A DNA stretch of 64,000 nucleotides from Ideonella benzenivorans (GCF_020387415.1 NZ_JAGWCB010000006.1:248001-312000); one strand, 5' to 3'; counted from the stretch's first letter, positions 1 to 12,067 are shown. Translations and numbers: made by a program. Notes: generated by a model from the letters alone, not told the origin.

Positions 1-1197
1 CCGGCTTGGCTGGAAGGCCTGCAGTACCATGGTCCCGTCCTCCCTTCAAGAACTGCTGTCGCACGACCGCACCCTGCTGCTGCAGGGGCCCATGGGGCCG
101 TTCTTTGCCCAGCTGGCCCAGGTGCTGCGGGCGCATGGGCAGCAGGTCTGGAAGGTGAACTTCAACGGTGGAGACGAGTTCTTCTTCCCGCCGGCGGAAG
201 GTGTGCTCCGCTTCGATCGCCCGGGCGCCGAGTGGTCTGAGTACCTGCGTGGCCTGCTGCAGACCCGCGCGATCGACGCCATCGTGCTGTTCGGCCAGAC
301 CCGACGCCTGCACGAACAGGCCCTGGCACTGGCCACTTCGCTGGGGGTGCGGGTGTTCGTCTTCGAGGAAGGCTACCTGCGGCCGGATTACGTCACGCTG
401 GAGGTGGGCGGCGTCAACGCCGACTCCTCCCTGCCGCGCGACACCGCCTTCTACCGGGCCCAGGAGCGCCAGGACGAGCCCGATCCCCTGCCCACCGGGC
501 AGAACTTCTGGGGGGTGGCCGAACTGGCGATGCGCTACAGCTGGGCCCTGTGGCGTGCCCGGGCGCAGTTCCCCCATTACGAACACCACCGTTGCCTGCA
601 CCCGGTGCGCGAAGGCAGCCGCTGGCTGCTGGGGGGCTGGCGCAAGTGGCGCAGCCGCTGGACGGAGCGCCACATGCAGGCCCAGCTGAGCGACCCGGCC
701 TGCCGCAAACGCTACTTCCTGGTGCCGCTGCAGGTGCACAACGATGCCCAGATCGTGCGCCACTCCCGCTTTGGCTCGGTGGCCGAGTTCATCGTCGAGG
801 TGCTGGAGTCCTTCGCCCAGCATGCGCCGCAGGACCAGCTGCTGGTCTTCAAGCACCACCCGCTGGACCGGCCCTACAACGACTACCGGGCCCTGATCCG
901 CGACCATGCCGCGCGGCTGGGGCTGGACGGGCGGGTGCACTACCTGCACGACCAGCATCTGCCGACCCTGCTGCGCTTCGCCCGCGGGGTGGTGACGGTC
1001 AACAGCACCACGGGTCTGCAGTCGCTCTACCACGGCACGCCGGTGGTGACGCTGGGCGAGTGCTTCTATGCCGTGCCTGGCCTGGTGCACGCGGGGCCGC
1101 TGGAGACCTTCTGGCGGCAGCCCGGGCGGGTCAACCGCCCCTTGTTCCTGAAGTTCCGCGCCCACGTGCTGCGCGAAACCCAGCTCAACGCCAGCTT

Positions 1198-3996
<2,799 letters not shown>

Positions 3997-4059
3997 GGTG
4001 GCGGCAACAGGCAGAAACCGGGCCCCTGTCGCGGGCGAGGACGCACGGCACTCACCCAC

Positions 4060-4145
4060 GGCAAGGGGTGAGCGTCGTTGAATTCGTCACCAAGCCTGAC
4101 GCGGGACCGGTCCGGGACGGGTTCCGCGCTGCAACGCTCCTTGGC
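4060..4145 (-). promoter_or_regulatory. S-adenosylhomocysteine (SAH) riboswitch upstream of metH
   Basis: Read on the minus strand, the leader opens with CCAAGGAGCGTTGCAGC (4144 downwards), closes its first stem with CAGGCTTGG (about 4098-4090), and then carries CAACGACGCTCACC (4080-4067). CCAAG pairs with CTTGG (P1), and GAGCGTTG pairs with CAACGACGCTC (pseudoknot arm). This is the consensus layout of the SAH riboswitch class, known before ahcY, metH and metF in beta- and gammaproteobacteria, where SAH binding turns expression on. Directly after it, CGCTCACCC can instead pair with GGGTGAGTG in a competing hairpin, the likely off-state. That hairpin has no U tract, so whether control is by translation or by termination cannot be decided here. 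Confidence 0.85.
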
Positions 4146-4157
4146 AGATGGGCTGCG

Positions 4158-4163
4158 ATTTTA
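4158..4163 (-). promoter_or_regulatory. Candidate -10 element of the metH riboswitch transcript
   Basis: TAAAAT on the minus strand lies 13 nt before the first base of the SAH aptamer, so transcription would begin about 5 nt ahead of it. No clear -35 hexamer is present at 16-18 nt. The position relative to the aptamer is the main support. Confidence 0.5.
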
Positions 4164-4237
4164 GCCGGCCGGGTCGCCGCGCCCCGGCCACAGCGGCGTG
4201 AAATCTGCCCGCCCACCCGCACCAGGCGCGTTGGCGT

Positions 4238-4255
4238 ATGCGCCATCTGGCGCAT
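4238..4255. promoter_or_regulatory. Perfect palindrome between the divergent metH and cNMP-binding genes
   Basis: ATGCGCCA-TC-TGGCGCAT: two perfect 8-base arms around a 2-base centre. It lies 56 bp before the cNMP-binding gene start and about 75 bp upstream of the metH -10 candidate, so it could be an operator for either promoter. No regulator is identified. In RNA it would form a stable hairpin, but no T tract follows. Confidence 0.45.
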
Positions 4256-4311
4256 TGGCGCGACACTGGAGGGCCCTTAAGCTGCGTTCACCCGTGCTTG
4301 CTGCACTCCCC

Positions 4312-4971
4312 ATGGCCTTCCGTTTCCTTTCCGCCGACGAGCCCTGGATGATCCAGGCGGCTGAGCTGTTGTGTCGGCCGTCGGTGCTGTCGCAGCTCAG
4401 CCGCAGCGATGCCCGCTGCATCGTGTCCTACATGCGGCCCTGCCGCTTTGAGGATGGCGACGTGCTGCTGCAGGAGGGTGACCAGGGCGAGAACGCCCAC
4501 ATGCTGCTGGTGCTGCATGGGGACGTCAGCGTGGAGACCTCGGTGATGAGCCGGGACAACCCCGTCGTGGTGACGGTGCTGGGCGAGGGCAGCCTGATCG
4601 GCGAGATGGCGCTGCTCGATGGCGCGCCCCGCATGGCCACCTGCGTGGCCCAGTCCACCGTCATCTGCGCCAGCCTGACCCGGCGCGATCTGCGCCGCCT
4701 GATGGACGACGAGCCCGTCGCCGCCGCCCGCTTGCTGGCCAGCATCGGCAGCCGCCTGGCCGAGCGCCTGCGCGAATCCGGCCGCCAGCAGCGGCTCTAC
4801 CACCAGCTGATGCGGGCGATGCAGGATGAACTCGATGAGGTCAACCGGCAGTTGCAGTACGTGATGGCCGGATCGGCCCAGCGCCAGGGCCCGGGGGAGG
4901 GCGCCTCCCCGAACGGGGACACCCTGGCCGGGGATCAGTCCGCCAGCAGCTTGCCGAACAGCGGGTCCTGA
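4312..4971 (+). CDS. Stand-alone cyclic nucleotide-binding domain protein
   Basis: Protein of 219 aa with a single CRP-type cNMP-binding beta roll (about residues 30-150). The phosphate-binding cassette appears as [14 protein letters not shown], with the Gly-Glu and Arg that contact the nucleotide in CRP-like proteins. After it come helices rich in Arg and Gln but no helix-turn-helix, so it is not a transcription factor of the usual CRP kind. It has no signal peptide or membrane segment. It may be a ligand-dependent partner of another protein. The start at 4312 begins where domain similarity begins; there is no clear Shine-Dalgarno sequence. It sits between the two metH halves on the opposite strand, and its end overlaps the 3' end of the homocysteine-domain gene by 37 bp. 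Confidence 0.8.
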   Translation: MAFRFLSADEPWMIQAAELLCRPSVLSQLSRSDARCIVSYMRPCRFEDGDVLLQEGDQGENAHMLLVLHGDVSVETSVMSRDNPVVVTVLGEGSLIGEMALLDGAPRMATCVAQSTVICASLTRRDLRRLMDDEPVAAARLLASIGSRLAERLRESGRQQRLYHQLMRAMQDELDEVNRQLQYVMAGSAQRQGPGEGASPNGDTLAGDQSASSLPNSGS

Positions 4972-5993
4972 GGATGGCGCGGCCGGTAGGGCCGCACCTT
5001 CTGCGCGATAGCGGCGATGTGGGCCGGGGTGGTGCCGCAGCAGCCGCCCACGATGTTCAGGAAGCCGGCTTTCGCGAAGTCGCCCATCAGGCCGCCGGTG
5101 ATCTCCGGCGTCTCGTCGAAGCCGGTCTCGCTCATCGGGTTGGGCAGGCCGGCATTCGGGTAGCAGCTGATGCAGGTGTCCGGCGCGATGCGCCCCAGCT
5201 CTTCGATGTAGGGGCGCATCAGCGCCGCGCCCAGGGCGCAGTTCAGCCCGATGGCGATGGGCTTGGCGTGCCGCACCGAATTCCAGAAGGCGGCCACCGT
5301 CTGGCCGGACAGGATGCGGCCGGAAGCGTCGGTCACGGTGCCGGAGATGATCACCGGCAGGCGCTCGCCGCTGCGTTCCATCACCTCGTCCAGCGCGAAG
5401 ATGGCGGCCTTGGCGTTCAGGGTGTCGAAGATGGTCTCGACCAGGAACAGGTCCACCCCGCCATCCAGCAGGGCCTGGGCCTGCTCGGCGTAGGCCGCGC
5501 GCAACTCGTCGAAGCTGATGTTGCGGGCGCCCGGGTCGTTCACGTCCGGGCTGATGCTGGCGGTGCGGGGCGTCGGGCCCAGGGCGCCGGCCACGAAGCG
5601 CGGCTGCTCGGGGGTGCTGAACTGGTCGGCGGCCTCGCGGGCGATGCGGGCCGCGGCCAGGTTCATCTCGCGGGCCAGCGGGGCCAGGTCGTAATCGGCC
5701 TGGGCCACCGAGGTGGCGCCGAAGGTGTTGGTCTCGATGATGTCGGCGCCGGCGGCCAGGTATTGCGCGTGGATCTCGCGGATCACGTCCGGCCGGGTCA
5801 GCACCAGCAGGTCGTTGTTGCCCTTGAGGTCCTTGGGGTGGTCCTTCAGGGCCGCGTTGCGGAAATCGGCTTCCTGCAACTTGTAACGCTGGATCATGGT
5901 GCCCATCGCCCCGTCGATGATGACGATGCGCTGACGCAACAGGGCCGGCAGGGCGGCGCCGCGCGTGTAATGGGGCTGGGCAGGGGTGTTCAT
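4935..5993 (-). CDS. metH: Methionine synthase, N-terminal homocysteine S-methyltransferase half
   Basis: Protein of 352 aa equal to the first domain of MetH, a zinc-dependent homocysteine-binding (betaine-homocysteine methyltransferase-like) barrel. DGAMGTMIQ near residue 28 is the typical opening, and ETNTFGAT follows. The zinc ligands are seen as the Cys of GLNCALGA (near 251) and the paired Cys of GGCCGTTP (near 316). It supplies activated homocysteine to the cobalamin domain encoded at 1198-3996. The two halves lie in the same orientation, with an antisense gene and the riboswitch between them, so they probably form separate transcripts. The upstream bases contain no Shine-Dalgarno sequence, but TAGAAT lies 6 nt before the ATG. 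Confidence 0.95.
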   Translation of the reverse strand: MNTPAQPHYTRGAALPALLRQRIVIIDGAMGTMIQRYKLQEADFRNAALKDHPKDLKGNNDLLVLTRPDVIREIHAQYLAAGADIIETNTFGATSVAQADYDLAPLAREMNLAAARIAREAADQFSTPEQPRFVAGALGPTPRTASISPDVNDPGARNISFDELRAAYAEQAQALLDGGVDLFLVETIFDTLNAKAAIFALDEVMERSGERLPVIISGTVTDASGRILSGQTVAAFWNSVRHAKPIAIGLNCALGAALMRPYIEELGRIAPDTCISCYPNAGLPNPMSETGFDETPEITGGLMGDFAKAGFLNIVGGCCGTTPAHIAAIAQKVRPYRPRHPQDPLFGKLLAD

Positions 5994-5999
5994 GGGGCT

Positions 6000-6005
6000 A
6001 TTCTA
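6000..6005 (-). promoter_or_regulatory. -10-like hexamer 6 nt before metH (N-terminal half) start
   Basis: TAGAAT on the minus strand is followed by 6 nt and then the ATG at 5993. A transcript started from it would begin at or next to the start codon (leaderless). A -35 hexamer is not evident. Confidence 0.45.
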
Positions 6006-6133
6006 AAAAAGGCGGCGTTGCACCTTCGGGCGAGGGGGGCTTGGGGGACACTCAAGTTTCACTCTGAAACGGCCGAAACAAGGCCAGACGAGGCGCCTGC
6101 GGGTTGGGTGTGGCCTCACGGGAGTTGAACAAG

Positions 6134-7450
6134 ATGTCAGCAACAGCGGTGATCGCAGTCGAGGATTTGCGGGTGGGGATGTTCATCCACCTCGACGTGG
6201 GCTGGATGTCGCACCCCTTTCCGCTGTCGAGTTTCAAGCTCAGTTCGGTCGAGCAGATCGACGTGATCCGCGGGCTGGGCCTGAAGCAGCTGCGCTGGAG
6301 CCCCGACCGCAGCGATGCCGACACCCCGGATGTGGCCGCCGAAGCGCCGGCCGACCCCGAGACCGCCGCGGCCGCTGCCTCCGGCAAGCCGGTGGCCGAG
6401 GCTGCCCTGGCGGGGCAGGGGGCTGCCGAGGCCGCTCGCAGCCGGGAAGCCGCCTGGCTGGAGGCGCAGCAGGCGGCCCTGCGCGTCTGCGAACGCCAGT
6501 ACCAGGAGGCCTGCCGCGACCTGCGCCGTATCAACGATGGTGTGGGGGCTGAGCCCCAGCAGGCCCGCGAGGGGGCCGAACGGCTTTCCCAGGCGCTGCT
6601 CGACAAGCTGTTGGTCGAGGGCGAGTTGTGCGTGCGCCTGCTGGCCGAGCCGCTGAGCGACCGCGCGACGGCCCATGCGATGAACGTCACGGTGGTGTCG
6701 CTGCTGCTGGCCCGCTCCCTGAGCATGGCCGCCCCGGACCTGCTGGATCTGGGCACCGGGGCCTTGCTGCACGACATCGGCAAGCTGGCCCTGCCCGAGC
6801 GGGTGCGCCTGCCGCGCGAGGACTTCACCCACGCCGAACAGGCCCTCTACCGCGACCACGTGGCCCAGGGGGTGCTGCAGGGGCAGCGCATGGGGTTGAA
6901 GGCCGGGGCGCTGCTGGTGCTGGCCCAGCACCACGAGTACGCCGATGGCTCGGGCTTCCCCCGCGGCTCGAAGCTGGACAGCCAGTCGGTGCCGGCGCGC
7001 ATCGTCTCGATGGTCAACCTGTACGACAACCTGTGCAATGGCGCGCTGCCGTCGCAGTCGCTGACGCCGCACGAGGCGCTTTCGCGCATGTTCGCCCAGT
7101 CGCGCAGCAAGTTCGACGTGGCGATCCTGAGCGGCTTCATCCGCCTGATGGGCATCTACCCGCCCGGCTCGGTGGTGCAGCTCAGCGACGACCGCTACGC
7201 CACGGTCACCGCGATCAACGCGGCCCGCCCGCTCAAGCCGCGGGTCCAGGTCTACGACCCGAGCCGCTCCAGCAGCCGGGCCATCCACCTGGATCTGGAG
7301 ACCACTCCGGACCTGGGCATCCGCCGCAGCCTGCGGGCCGACCAATTGCCGGCCGCCGCCGCCGATTGCCTGGCGCCGCGCCTGCGGGTGGCGTACTTCT
7401 TCGACGTGGAACCGGTGAACGCGGACAGCGACACACCGGCCCTGGTGTGA
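6134..7450 (+). CDS. HD-GYP domain c-di-GMP phosphodiesterase (DUF3391 N-terminus)
   Basis: Protein of 438 aa. The N-terminus (VEDLRVGMFIHLD) is the DUF3391 module often found before HD-GYP domains, followed by an Ala/Glu-rich linker. The HD domain has the metal motif LLHDIGK near residue 212, and the GYP loop reads HHEYADGSGFPRG near 265 instead of HHExxDGxGYP, so Phe replaces Tyr. Such enzymes hydrolyse c-di-GMP; the core His and Asp are kept, so activity is plausible. The start at 6134 follows GGGAG by 10 nt. An upstream in-frame ATG at 6104 has no ribosome site. The stop overlaps the start of the next gene (GTGA), coupling it to a PAS-GGDEF-EAL protein. Confidence 0.9.
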   Translation: MSATAVIAVEDLRVGMFIHLDVGWMSHPFPLSSFKLSSVEQIDVIRGLGLKQLRWSPDRSDADTPDVAAEAPADPETAAAAASGKPVAEAALAGQGAAEAARSREAAWLEAQQAALRVCERQYQEACRDLRRINDGVGAEPQQAREGAERLSQALLDKLLVEGELCVRLLAEPLSDRATAHAMNVTVVSLLLARSLSMAAPDLLDLGTGALLHDIGKLALPERVRLPREDFTHAEQALYRDHVAQGVLQGQRMGLKAGALLVLAQHHEYADGSGFPRGSKLDSQSVPARIVSMVNLYDNLCNGALPSQSLTPHEALSRMFAQSRSKFDVAILSGFIRLMGIYPPGSVVQLSDDRYATVTAINAARPLKPRVQVYDPSRSSSRAIHLDLETTPDLGIRRSLRADQLPAAAADCLAPRLRVAYFFDVEPVNADSDTPALV

Positions 7451-9546
7451 TCCCGCTGGAGCCTGGCCTGCTGTCGCGTCCGGCGCTGTTGCTGGGCGCC
7501 GACCAGTGGCTGAACGGGCTGGAGGATCCGGCCTGGCTGGTCGATGCCAGCGACTGGCGCGTCTGCCTGCTGAACCCGGCCGCACTGCGCTGGCTGGGCC
7601 TGCCGCTGGCGCAGTGTGTCGGGCAGGCCCCGGAAACCCTGCTGCCCGGGCTGGAGGACCAGGTGTTCTGGGCCGAGCTGCGGGCCGGGACGCCGGGGCG
7701 GCTGGCCTCCGACACCGAGGTGGCCGGCCCCGAGGGCCTGCGCCAGGTGCACCGCCGCATCGTGCCCTTGGGCGAGCCGGCCCAGGCCTACCTGGTCACG
7801 CTGCAGGACCGCAGCCGCGAGGTCCAGGCCACGGCCGAGCGCGAGACCCTGCTGGCCGAGCTGCGGGCCACGCTCGAATCCACCGCCGACGGCATCCTGG
7901 TGCTGGACACGGCCGGCCGCATCCGTGCCTTCAACCGCCGCTTCGCTCAGCTCTGGGACCTGCCCGAGCCGGCCCTGGCCGAACCCTCGGACGAGGCGGT
8001 GCTGGACTGGATGCGCCGCTCGGTGCTGCAGCCCGAGGCCTACCAGGCCCGGTTGGACGACATCCAGGCACAGCTGCTGCTGACCGGCACCGACACCCTC
8101 GCTCTGCTCAACGGACGGCAGCTGGAACGCTACACCCAGCCGCAGTGGCGAGCGGGCCGGCCGATCGGCCGGGTGTACTCCTTCCGCGAGCTGGCGGCCC
8201 CCCGGAGCGCCAGCGCGGAGGGGAACCGCATGCCCGGACTGGACGAGACCACCGGCTGGCCCAACCGCCATGGCTTCCTGGAGGCCCTGGACGAGGCCGT
8301 GCTGGAAGCGCGCGACGACGGCCAGCCGCTGGCCGTGCTGGCGGTGGAGTTCGACCGCCATGCGCTGTTCTCCGCCGACGGGACGGCCCGTGCCCGCACG
8401 ATGGCCGAGCTGCTGGAGGCGCTGCGGGCGGCGGTGCGCGAGCCGGCCCGGATCGCGCGCCTGGGCGCGGCCCGTTTCGGGGTGCTGCTGCGCCCGGCGG
8501 GCGAGTCGGCCGCCGAGACGCTGGCGCGGCGGCTGGTGCTGCTGGGCAGCCGGCCGGAGCCGGCGCTGCTGGCCACCGCCGGCCTGAAGGTGCATGTGGG
8601 GGCGGCGGTCTATCCGCAGGCCGGCTGGTGTGGCGAAGAGCTGCTGCAGCATGCCGAGACGGCCCTGCACCGCGCTCGCGGCGCCGGGGTGTCCGGCTGG
8701 GAACTGCACCGCGGCGGTTCGGACCCGGCCCATGAAGGGCGCCGGCGGCAACGGCTGGAACAGGCGGTGCGCGAGGGCCTGTCGAGCCAGGCCTTCCGCC
8801 TGCACTACCAGGCCCGCTTCGACAGCGTGAGCGGTGAAGTCCAGGCCATGGAGGCCTTGCTGCGCTGGCAGGATGCGCAGGAGGGCCTGATGCTGCCGCC
8901 GCGCTTCATGCCGCTGGCCGAGCGGGCCGGGCTGATGCGCGCACTCGATGACTGGGCGCTGGAGCAGGCGGTGCACCAGGCCGTGCGCTGGGCCGCCCAG
9001 GGCTGGCGCCAGGCCCTGACCGTCAACATCAGCGGCGCGTCGCTGGCCGAGCCGGCCTGCGCGCGCCGGCTCGCGGCGGTGCTGGAACACCATGGTTGGC
9101 CGGCCCGCTTCCTGGAACTGGATGTCACCGAACAGGCGCTGCAGCGCGACCCCGAGGCCGCGCAGAACAACCTGGATGCGCTGCACCGCCTGGGCGTGCG
9201 GCTGGTGCTGGACGACTGGGGCCTGAGCGACTGCGCCCTGGGCTGGTTGCGGCGGGTGCCATTCTCGGCCGTCAAGATCGACCGCCGTCTGCTGCGGGCC
9301 GTGCCGGACCATCCGGCCGAGGCCGATCTGGCACGGGGCCTGGCCCAGGTGGCCCGGGCGCTGGGTCTGAAGGTGCTGGCCGAAGGCGTGGAGCACGAGG
9401 CGCAGCGCCAGTTCATCACCACCGAGCTGGGCTGCGCGGGCTGGCAGGGCCTGCTGGGCGCGGCCCCGCTGGAGCCGCGGGCCTGCGAGCGGGCGGTGCT
9501 GGGGCGCGCGGCGCGCCATCTGGTGGGGGCGTCCACCGGCCGCTGA
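7447..9546 (+). CDS. PAS-PAS-GGDEF-EAL protein with degenerate catalytic motifs
   Basis: Protein of 699 aa with a GTG start that overlaps the stop of the HD-GYP gene. Two PAS-like sensor segments (about 20-130 and 138-210; the second contains DGILVLDTAGRI) precede a GGDEF domain (about 255-420) in which the signature is replaced by GAARF, so cyclase activity is not expected. The EAL domain (about 440-690) begins with MEALLRW and keeps ELDVTEQ, VKIDRRLL and AEGVEH, but the DDFGTG loop reads DDWGLS, and the usual QG(Y/F) end is altered. It may be a weak phosphodiesterase or a c-di-GMP/protein-binding effector. No membrane segments are seen. The coupling suggests it works with the HD-GYP protein. 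Confidence 0.88.
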   Translation: MIPLEPGLLSRPALLLGADQWLNGLEDPAWLVDASDWRVCLLNPAALRWLGLPLAQCVGQAPETLLPGLEDQVFWAELRAGTPGRLASDTEVAGPEGLRQVHRRIVPLGEPAQAYLVTLQDRSREVQATAERETLLAELRATLESTADGILVLDTAGRIRAFNRRFAQLWDLPEPALAEPSDEAVLDWMRRSVLQPEAYQARLDDIQAQLLLTGTDTLALLNGRQLERYTQPQWRAGRPIGRVYSFRELAAPRSASAEGNRMPGLDETTGWPNRHGFLEALDEAVLEARDDGQPLAVLAVEFDRHALFSADGTARARTMAELLEALRAAVREPARIARLGAARFGVLLRPAGESAAETLARRLVLLGSRPEPALLATAGLKVHVGAAVYPQAGWCGEELLQHAETALHRARGAGVSGWELHRGGSDPAHEGRRRQRLEQAVREGLSSQAFRLHYQARFDSVSGEVQAMEALLRWQDAQEGLMLPPRFMPLAERAGLMRALDDWALEQAVHQAVRWAAQGWRQALTVNISGASLAEPACARRLAAVLEHHGWPARFLELDVTEQALQRDPEAAQNNLDALHRLGVRLVLDDWGLSDCALGWLRRVPFSAVKIDRRLLRAVPDHPAEADLARGLAQVARALGLKVLAEGVEHEAQRQFITTELGCAGWQGLLGAAPLEPRACERAVLGRAARHLVGASTGR

Positions 9547-9597
9547 GTCTCCCCCCGTGGGGCGGCACAATGGTGGCTCTTGTCCAGGAGCGCCGCC

Positions 9598-9924
9598 ATG
9601 TACAAATTCCGCAGCCAGGCCACCGCCGACCTGATCATGCTGACCCCCACCGGGGACCGGGTGCTGGCCCTGCTGGGGCGCGAACCGGCCCCGCAAGGCA
9701 TTGTCGAGGTGGCCGACATGCCGGCCGCGATCGAGCGCCTGACCCAGGCCGTGGCCGAGGACGAGGAACGCCGGGCCCGCCCGCCCGAGGAGACCGAGCC
9801 GGCCGAGGACAGCCCGGCGCGCGAGCCGCTGGATCCCGTCTCGCTGCGCCAGCGGGTCTGGCCACTGGTCCAGATGATGCACCAGTGCATCGAGGACGAC
9901 CACCCGATCGTCTGGGGCGTGTGA
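9598..9924 (+). CDS. DUF1840 family protein
   Basis: Small soluble protein of 108 aa of the DUF1840 family, found mainly in betaproteobacteria and of unknown function. The N-terminus MYKFRSQATADLIML with GDRVL and LLGREP is typical, as is the C-terminal segment with SLRQRVWPLVQMM and HPIVWGV. The middle is acidic and likely flexible. The start at 9598 is preceded by CAGGAG. It lies 7 nt before a histidine phosphatase gene and is probably co-transcribed with it. Confidence 0.85.
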   Translation: MYKFRSQATADLIMLTPTGDRVLALLGREPAPQGIVEVADMPAAIERLTQAVAEDEERRARPPEETEPAEDSPAREPLDPVSLRQRVWPLVQMMHQCIEDDHPIVWGV

Positions 9925-9931
9925 GGCGCGC

Positions 9932-10597
9932 ATGAGCATGCCCGAGCCGACCCGCGTGATTGCCGTGCGCCATGGCGAGACGGCCTGGAACGTCGGCACC
10001 CGCCTGCAGGGGCAGATTGATGTGCCCCTGAACCCGCGCGGCGAGGAACAGGCCCGCCGGGTCGGCCTGGCCCTGCAGCACGAGGCGCCGCAGGTGCTGG
10101 TCAGCAGCGACCTGGCCCGGGCCCGGCAGACCGCCGAGGCGATTGCCGCCGCCACCGGCCTGCCGCTGCAGCTGGACGCCGGGCTGCGCGAGCGTCATTT
10201 CGGCATCTGGCAGGGCCACACCTACCAGGAGGTCGAGACCGGCTGGCCGGCGCAGAGCGAGCGCTGGCGCCGCCGCGAGCCCGACTTCGGCCCGGAGGGC
10301 GGCGAAACGCTGCAGCAGTTCTTCGACCGCATCGTCGCCACCGCCACCCGTCTGGCCCGGGCCCATGCGGGGCACACGCTGGTGCTGGTCGCGCACGGCG
10401 GGGTGCTGGACTGCCTGTACCGCGCCGCCTCGCGCATCGCGCTCAATGCCCCCCGCACCTGGGAACTGCCCAACACCGGGGTCAACCGCCTGCTGTGGAC
10501 CGGCGAAGGCTTCACGCTGGTCGGCTGGGGCGATGTGCAGCACCTGGACGACGCGGCGCGCGACGAATCGTCCGACCGGGTCGGTCACGCGGCCTGA
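9932..10597 (+). CDS. Histidine phosphatase family protein (GpmB-like)
   Basis: Protein of 221 aa of the histidine phosphatase superfamily. The phosphohistidine motif RHGETAWN is at residues about 12-19, the second-half catalytic motif is VAHGGVLDCL near 155, and LRERHFGIWQG is the usual middle motif. The group includes cofactor-dependent phosphoglycerate mutase-like phosphatases and alpha-ribazole phosphatases; the true substrate cannot be read from sequence. The enzyme is cytoplasmic. It follows the DUF1840 gene closely and ends 17 bp from the convergent phosphonate-associated permease gene. Confidence 0.85.
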   Translation: MSMPEPTRVIAVRHGETAWNVGTRLQGQIDVPLNPRGEEQARRVGLALQHEAPQVLVSSDLARARQTAEAIAAATGLPLQLDAGLRERHFGIWQGHTYQEVETGWPAQSERWRRREPDFGPEGGETLQQFFDRIVATATRLARAHAGHTLVLVAHGGVLDCLYRAASRIALNAPRTWELPNTGVNRLLWTGEGFTLVGWGDVQHLDDAARDESSDRVGHAA

Positions 10598-10614
10598 GGG
10601 GCGGCGCGGGGCGC

Positions 10615-11493
10615 TCAGCCCAGCCGCAGCAGCATCACCCCGCCGACGATCACGCCGGTGCCCAGCGCACGCTGCCAGCCGAAGGGCTCGCGCAGCAGCA
10701 GGGTGCCCAGCGCCGCAGCGAACAGCACCGAGGTCTCGCGCAGCGCGGCCACCATGGCCACCGGCGCGCGGGTCATCGCCCACAGCGCGATGCCGTAGCT
10801 GCCCAGCGAGGCCAGCGTGCCCAGCAGCGCCACCGGCCAGCGCCGCCGCGCATAGGCCCGCACCGGGGCCAGGTCGTGCCGGCGCTGCCACAGCACCAGG
10901 CTGAGGTAGGGCAGGCCGTCGAACAGGAACAGCGCCGAGACATAGGCTGGCGCGTTGCCGCTGACCCGCACGCCGATGCCGTCCACCAGTGTGTAGGCGG
11001 CGATGAACAGCGCGTTGGTCAGCGCGTAGCGCAGCGCCTGGCGCCGGCGCACTTCATCCCCCTGGTTGCGCAGTGCGCTGCGCGCGAGCCCGAGCGTCAG
11101 CACCCCGGCACAGATCGTGAGCACGCCGGCCCAGGCCCACGGGGACAGGGCCTCGCCGATCAGGGCGTGGCTGAACAAGGCCACCAGCAGCGGCGCGCTG
11201 CCGCGCATCAGCGGGTAGGTCAGGCCCAGGTCGCCGTGCCGGTAGGCCCCGGCCAGCGAGGTGTAGTAGCCGATGTGGATCAGTGTCGAGCCCAGCACGT
11301 AAGGCCAGGCTGCGGCCGGTGGCGCGCCGAACAGCGCCAGCATCGGCAGTGCGGTGAGGGTGCCCAGTCCGTGGATCAGGGCCGTGTCCAGCGATTTGTC
11401 CTGGGCGGATTTGATGAGGGCGTTCCAGCTGGCGTGCAGCAGCGCGCCCAGCAGGACGGCCAGCAGCACGCCGCTGCCGATGTCGAGGCTCAT
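10615..11493 (-). CDS. DMT/EamA-family membrane protein associated with phosphonate use
   Basis: Integral membrane protein of 292 aa with about ten hydrophobic segments, built as two EamA repeats. It fits the phosphonate-utilisation-associated DUF6/EamA family often found beside phnR and the Phn-HD gene; this assignment is from context and resemblance. Substrate unknown; transport of a phosphonate or breakdown product is an inference. The ATG at 11493 overlaps the TGA of the HD-domain gene (ATGA), so it is translated by coupling as the last gene of a phnR-HD-permease operon. Confidence 0.82.
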   Translation of the reverse strand: MSLDIGSGVLLAVLLGALLHASWNALIKSAQDKSLDTALIHGLGTLTALPMLALFGAPPAAAWPYVLGSTLIHIGYYTSLAGAYRHGDLGLTYPLMRGSAPLLVALFSHALIGEALSPWAWAGVLTICAGVLTLGLARSALRNQGDEVRRRQALRYALTNALFIAAYTLVDGIGVRVSGNAPAYVSALFLFDGLPYLSLVLWQRRHDLAPVRAYARRRWPVALLGTLASLGSYGIALWAMTRAPVAMVAALRETSVLFAAALGTLLLREPFGWQRALGTGVIVGGVMLLRLG

Positions 11494-12041
11494 GGGGTGA
11501 GACAGCAGGTCCGGGCCAGCGCGAGGTAGTGGTCCAGCGGCGGCGTGGCCAGCCCGGGTTGCTTGGCCAGATCGTCCCACAGCCGCAACTGCACCGCGTC
11601 CGCCGCATGCGGGCGGGCGATGAAGGCGGCGGCCTGCCCGGCGTCGAACACGCCGCCCTGCAGCGCCAGGCTGCGCTGCGAATCCGCCGACAGGGCGTCG
11701 TGGTAGCCCGGCCGGGTGGCGCACAGGTAGCGCTTGGCGTCCACGTGCAGCACGATGGCGTCGAGCGCCCGATCAGGGAAGACACCGCGCAGAAAGGGCA
11801 GGGCCACGTACTGGTGGCGGTCGTCCACGCCCCGCAGCGTGGGCGTCTCGCCCTGGTCGTTGAGCAAATGGCCCAGGTCGTGCAGCAGCGCGGCCGTGAC
11901 CAGCACGGCGTCCGCGCCGGCCTGTTCGGCCAGCCAGGCCGACTGCAGCGCGTGTTCGCGCTGGGTCACGGGCTCGCCGCTGTACTGGGCGTCGCCCTTC
12001 TGCTGAAAGAGCCAGGCGATGTCGTCGAGGCTGAGGGCCAT
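11490..12041 (-). CDS. HD-domain phosphohydrolase of phosphonate operons (Phn-HD)
   Basis: Protein of 183 aa with an HD domain: the first His is in REHALQSAWLAEQAG near 28, LLHDLGHLL near 53 carries the His-Asp pair, and a downstream Asp is near IVLHVDAKRYL. It resembles the HDIG-type protein that accompanies phosphonatase clusters, and its neighbours (phnR, phnW, phnX) agree. The family is related to PhnZ, an iron-dependent oxygenase of the HD fold, so either hydrolysis or oxidation of a phosphonate is possible. Start 12041, 26 nt after the phnR stop; end overlaps the permease start by 4 nt. Confidence 0.85.
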   Translation of the reverse strand: MALSLDDIAWLFQQKGDAQYSGEPVTQREHALQSAWLAEQAGADAVLVTAALLHDLGHLLNDQGETPTLRGVDDRHQYVALPFLRGVFPDRALDAIVLHVDAKRYLCATRPGYHDALSADSQRSLALQGGVFDAGQAAAFIARPHAADAVQLRLWDDLAKQPGLATPPLDHYLALARTCCLTP

Positions 12042-12067
12042 GGGCTGGGGTTCGGTCAGGAAGAAAT

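Noticed and set aside
3997-4059. GTG at 4059 as the metH start
   Set aside because: It lies in the riboswitch's competing hairpin and adds 21 residues without similarity; the ATG at 3996 is where the protein becomes family-like.
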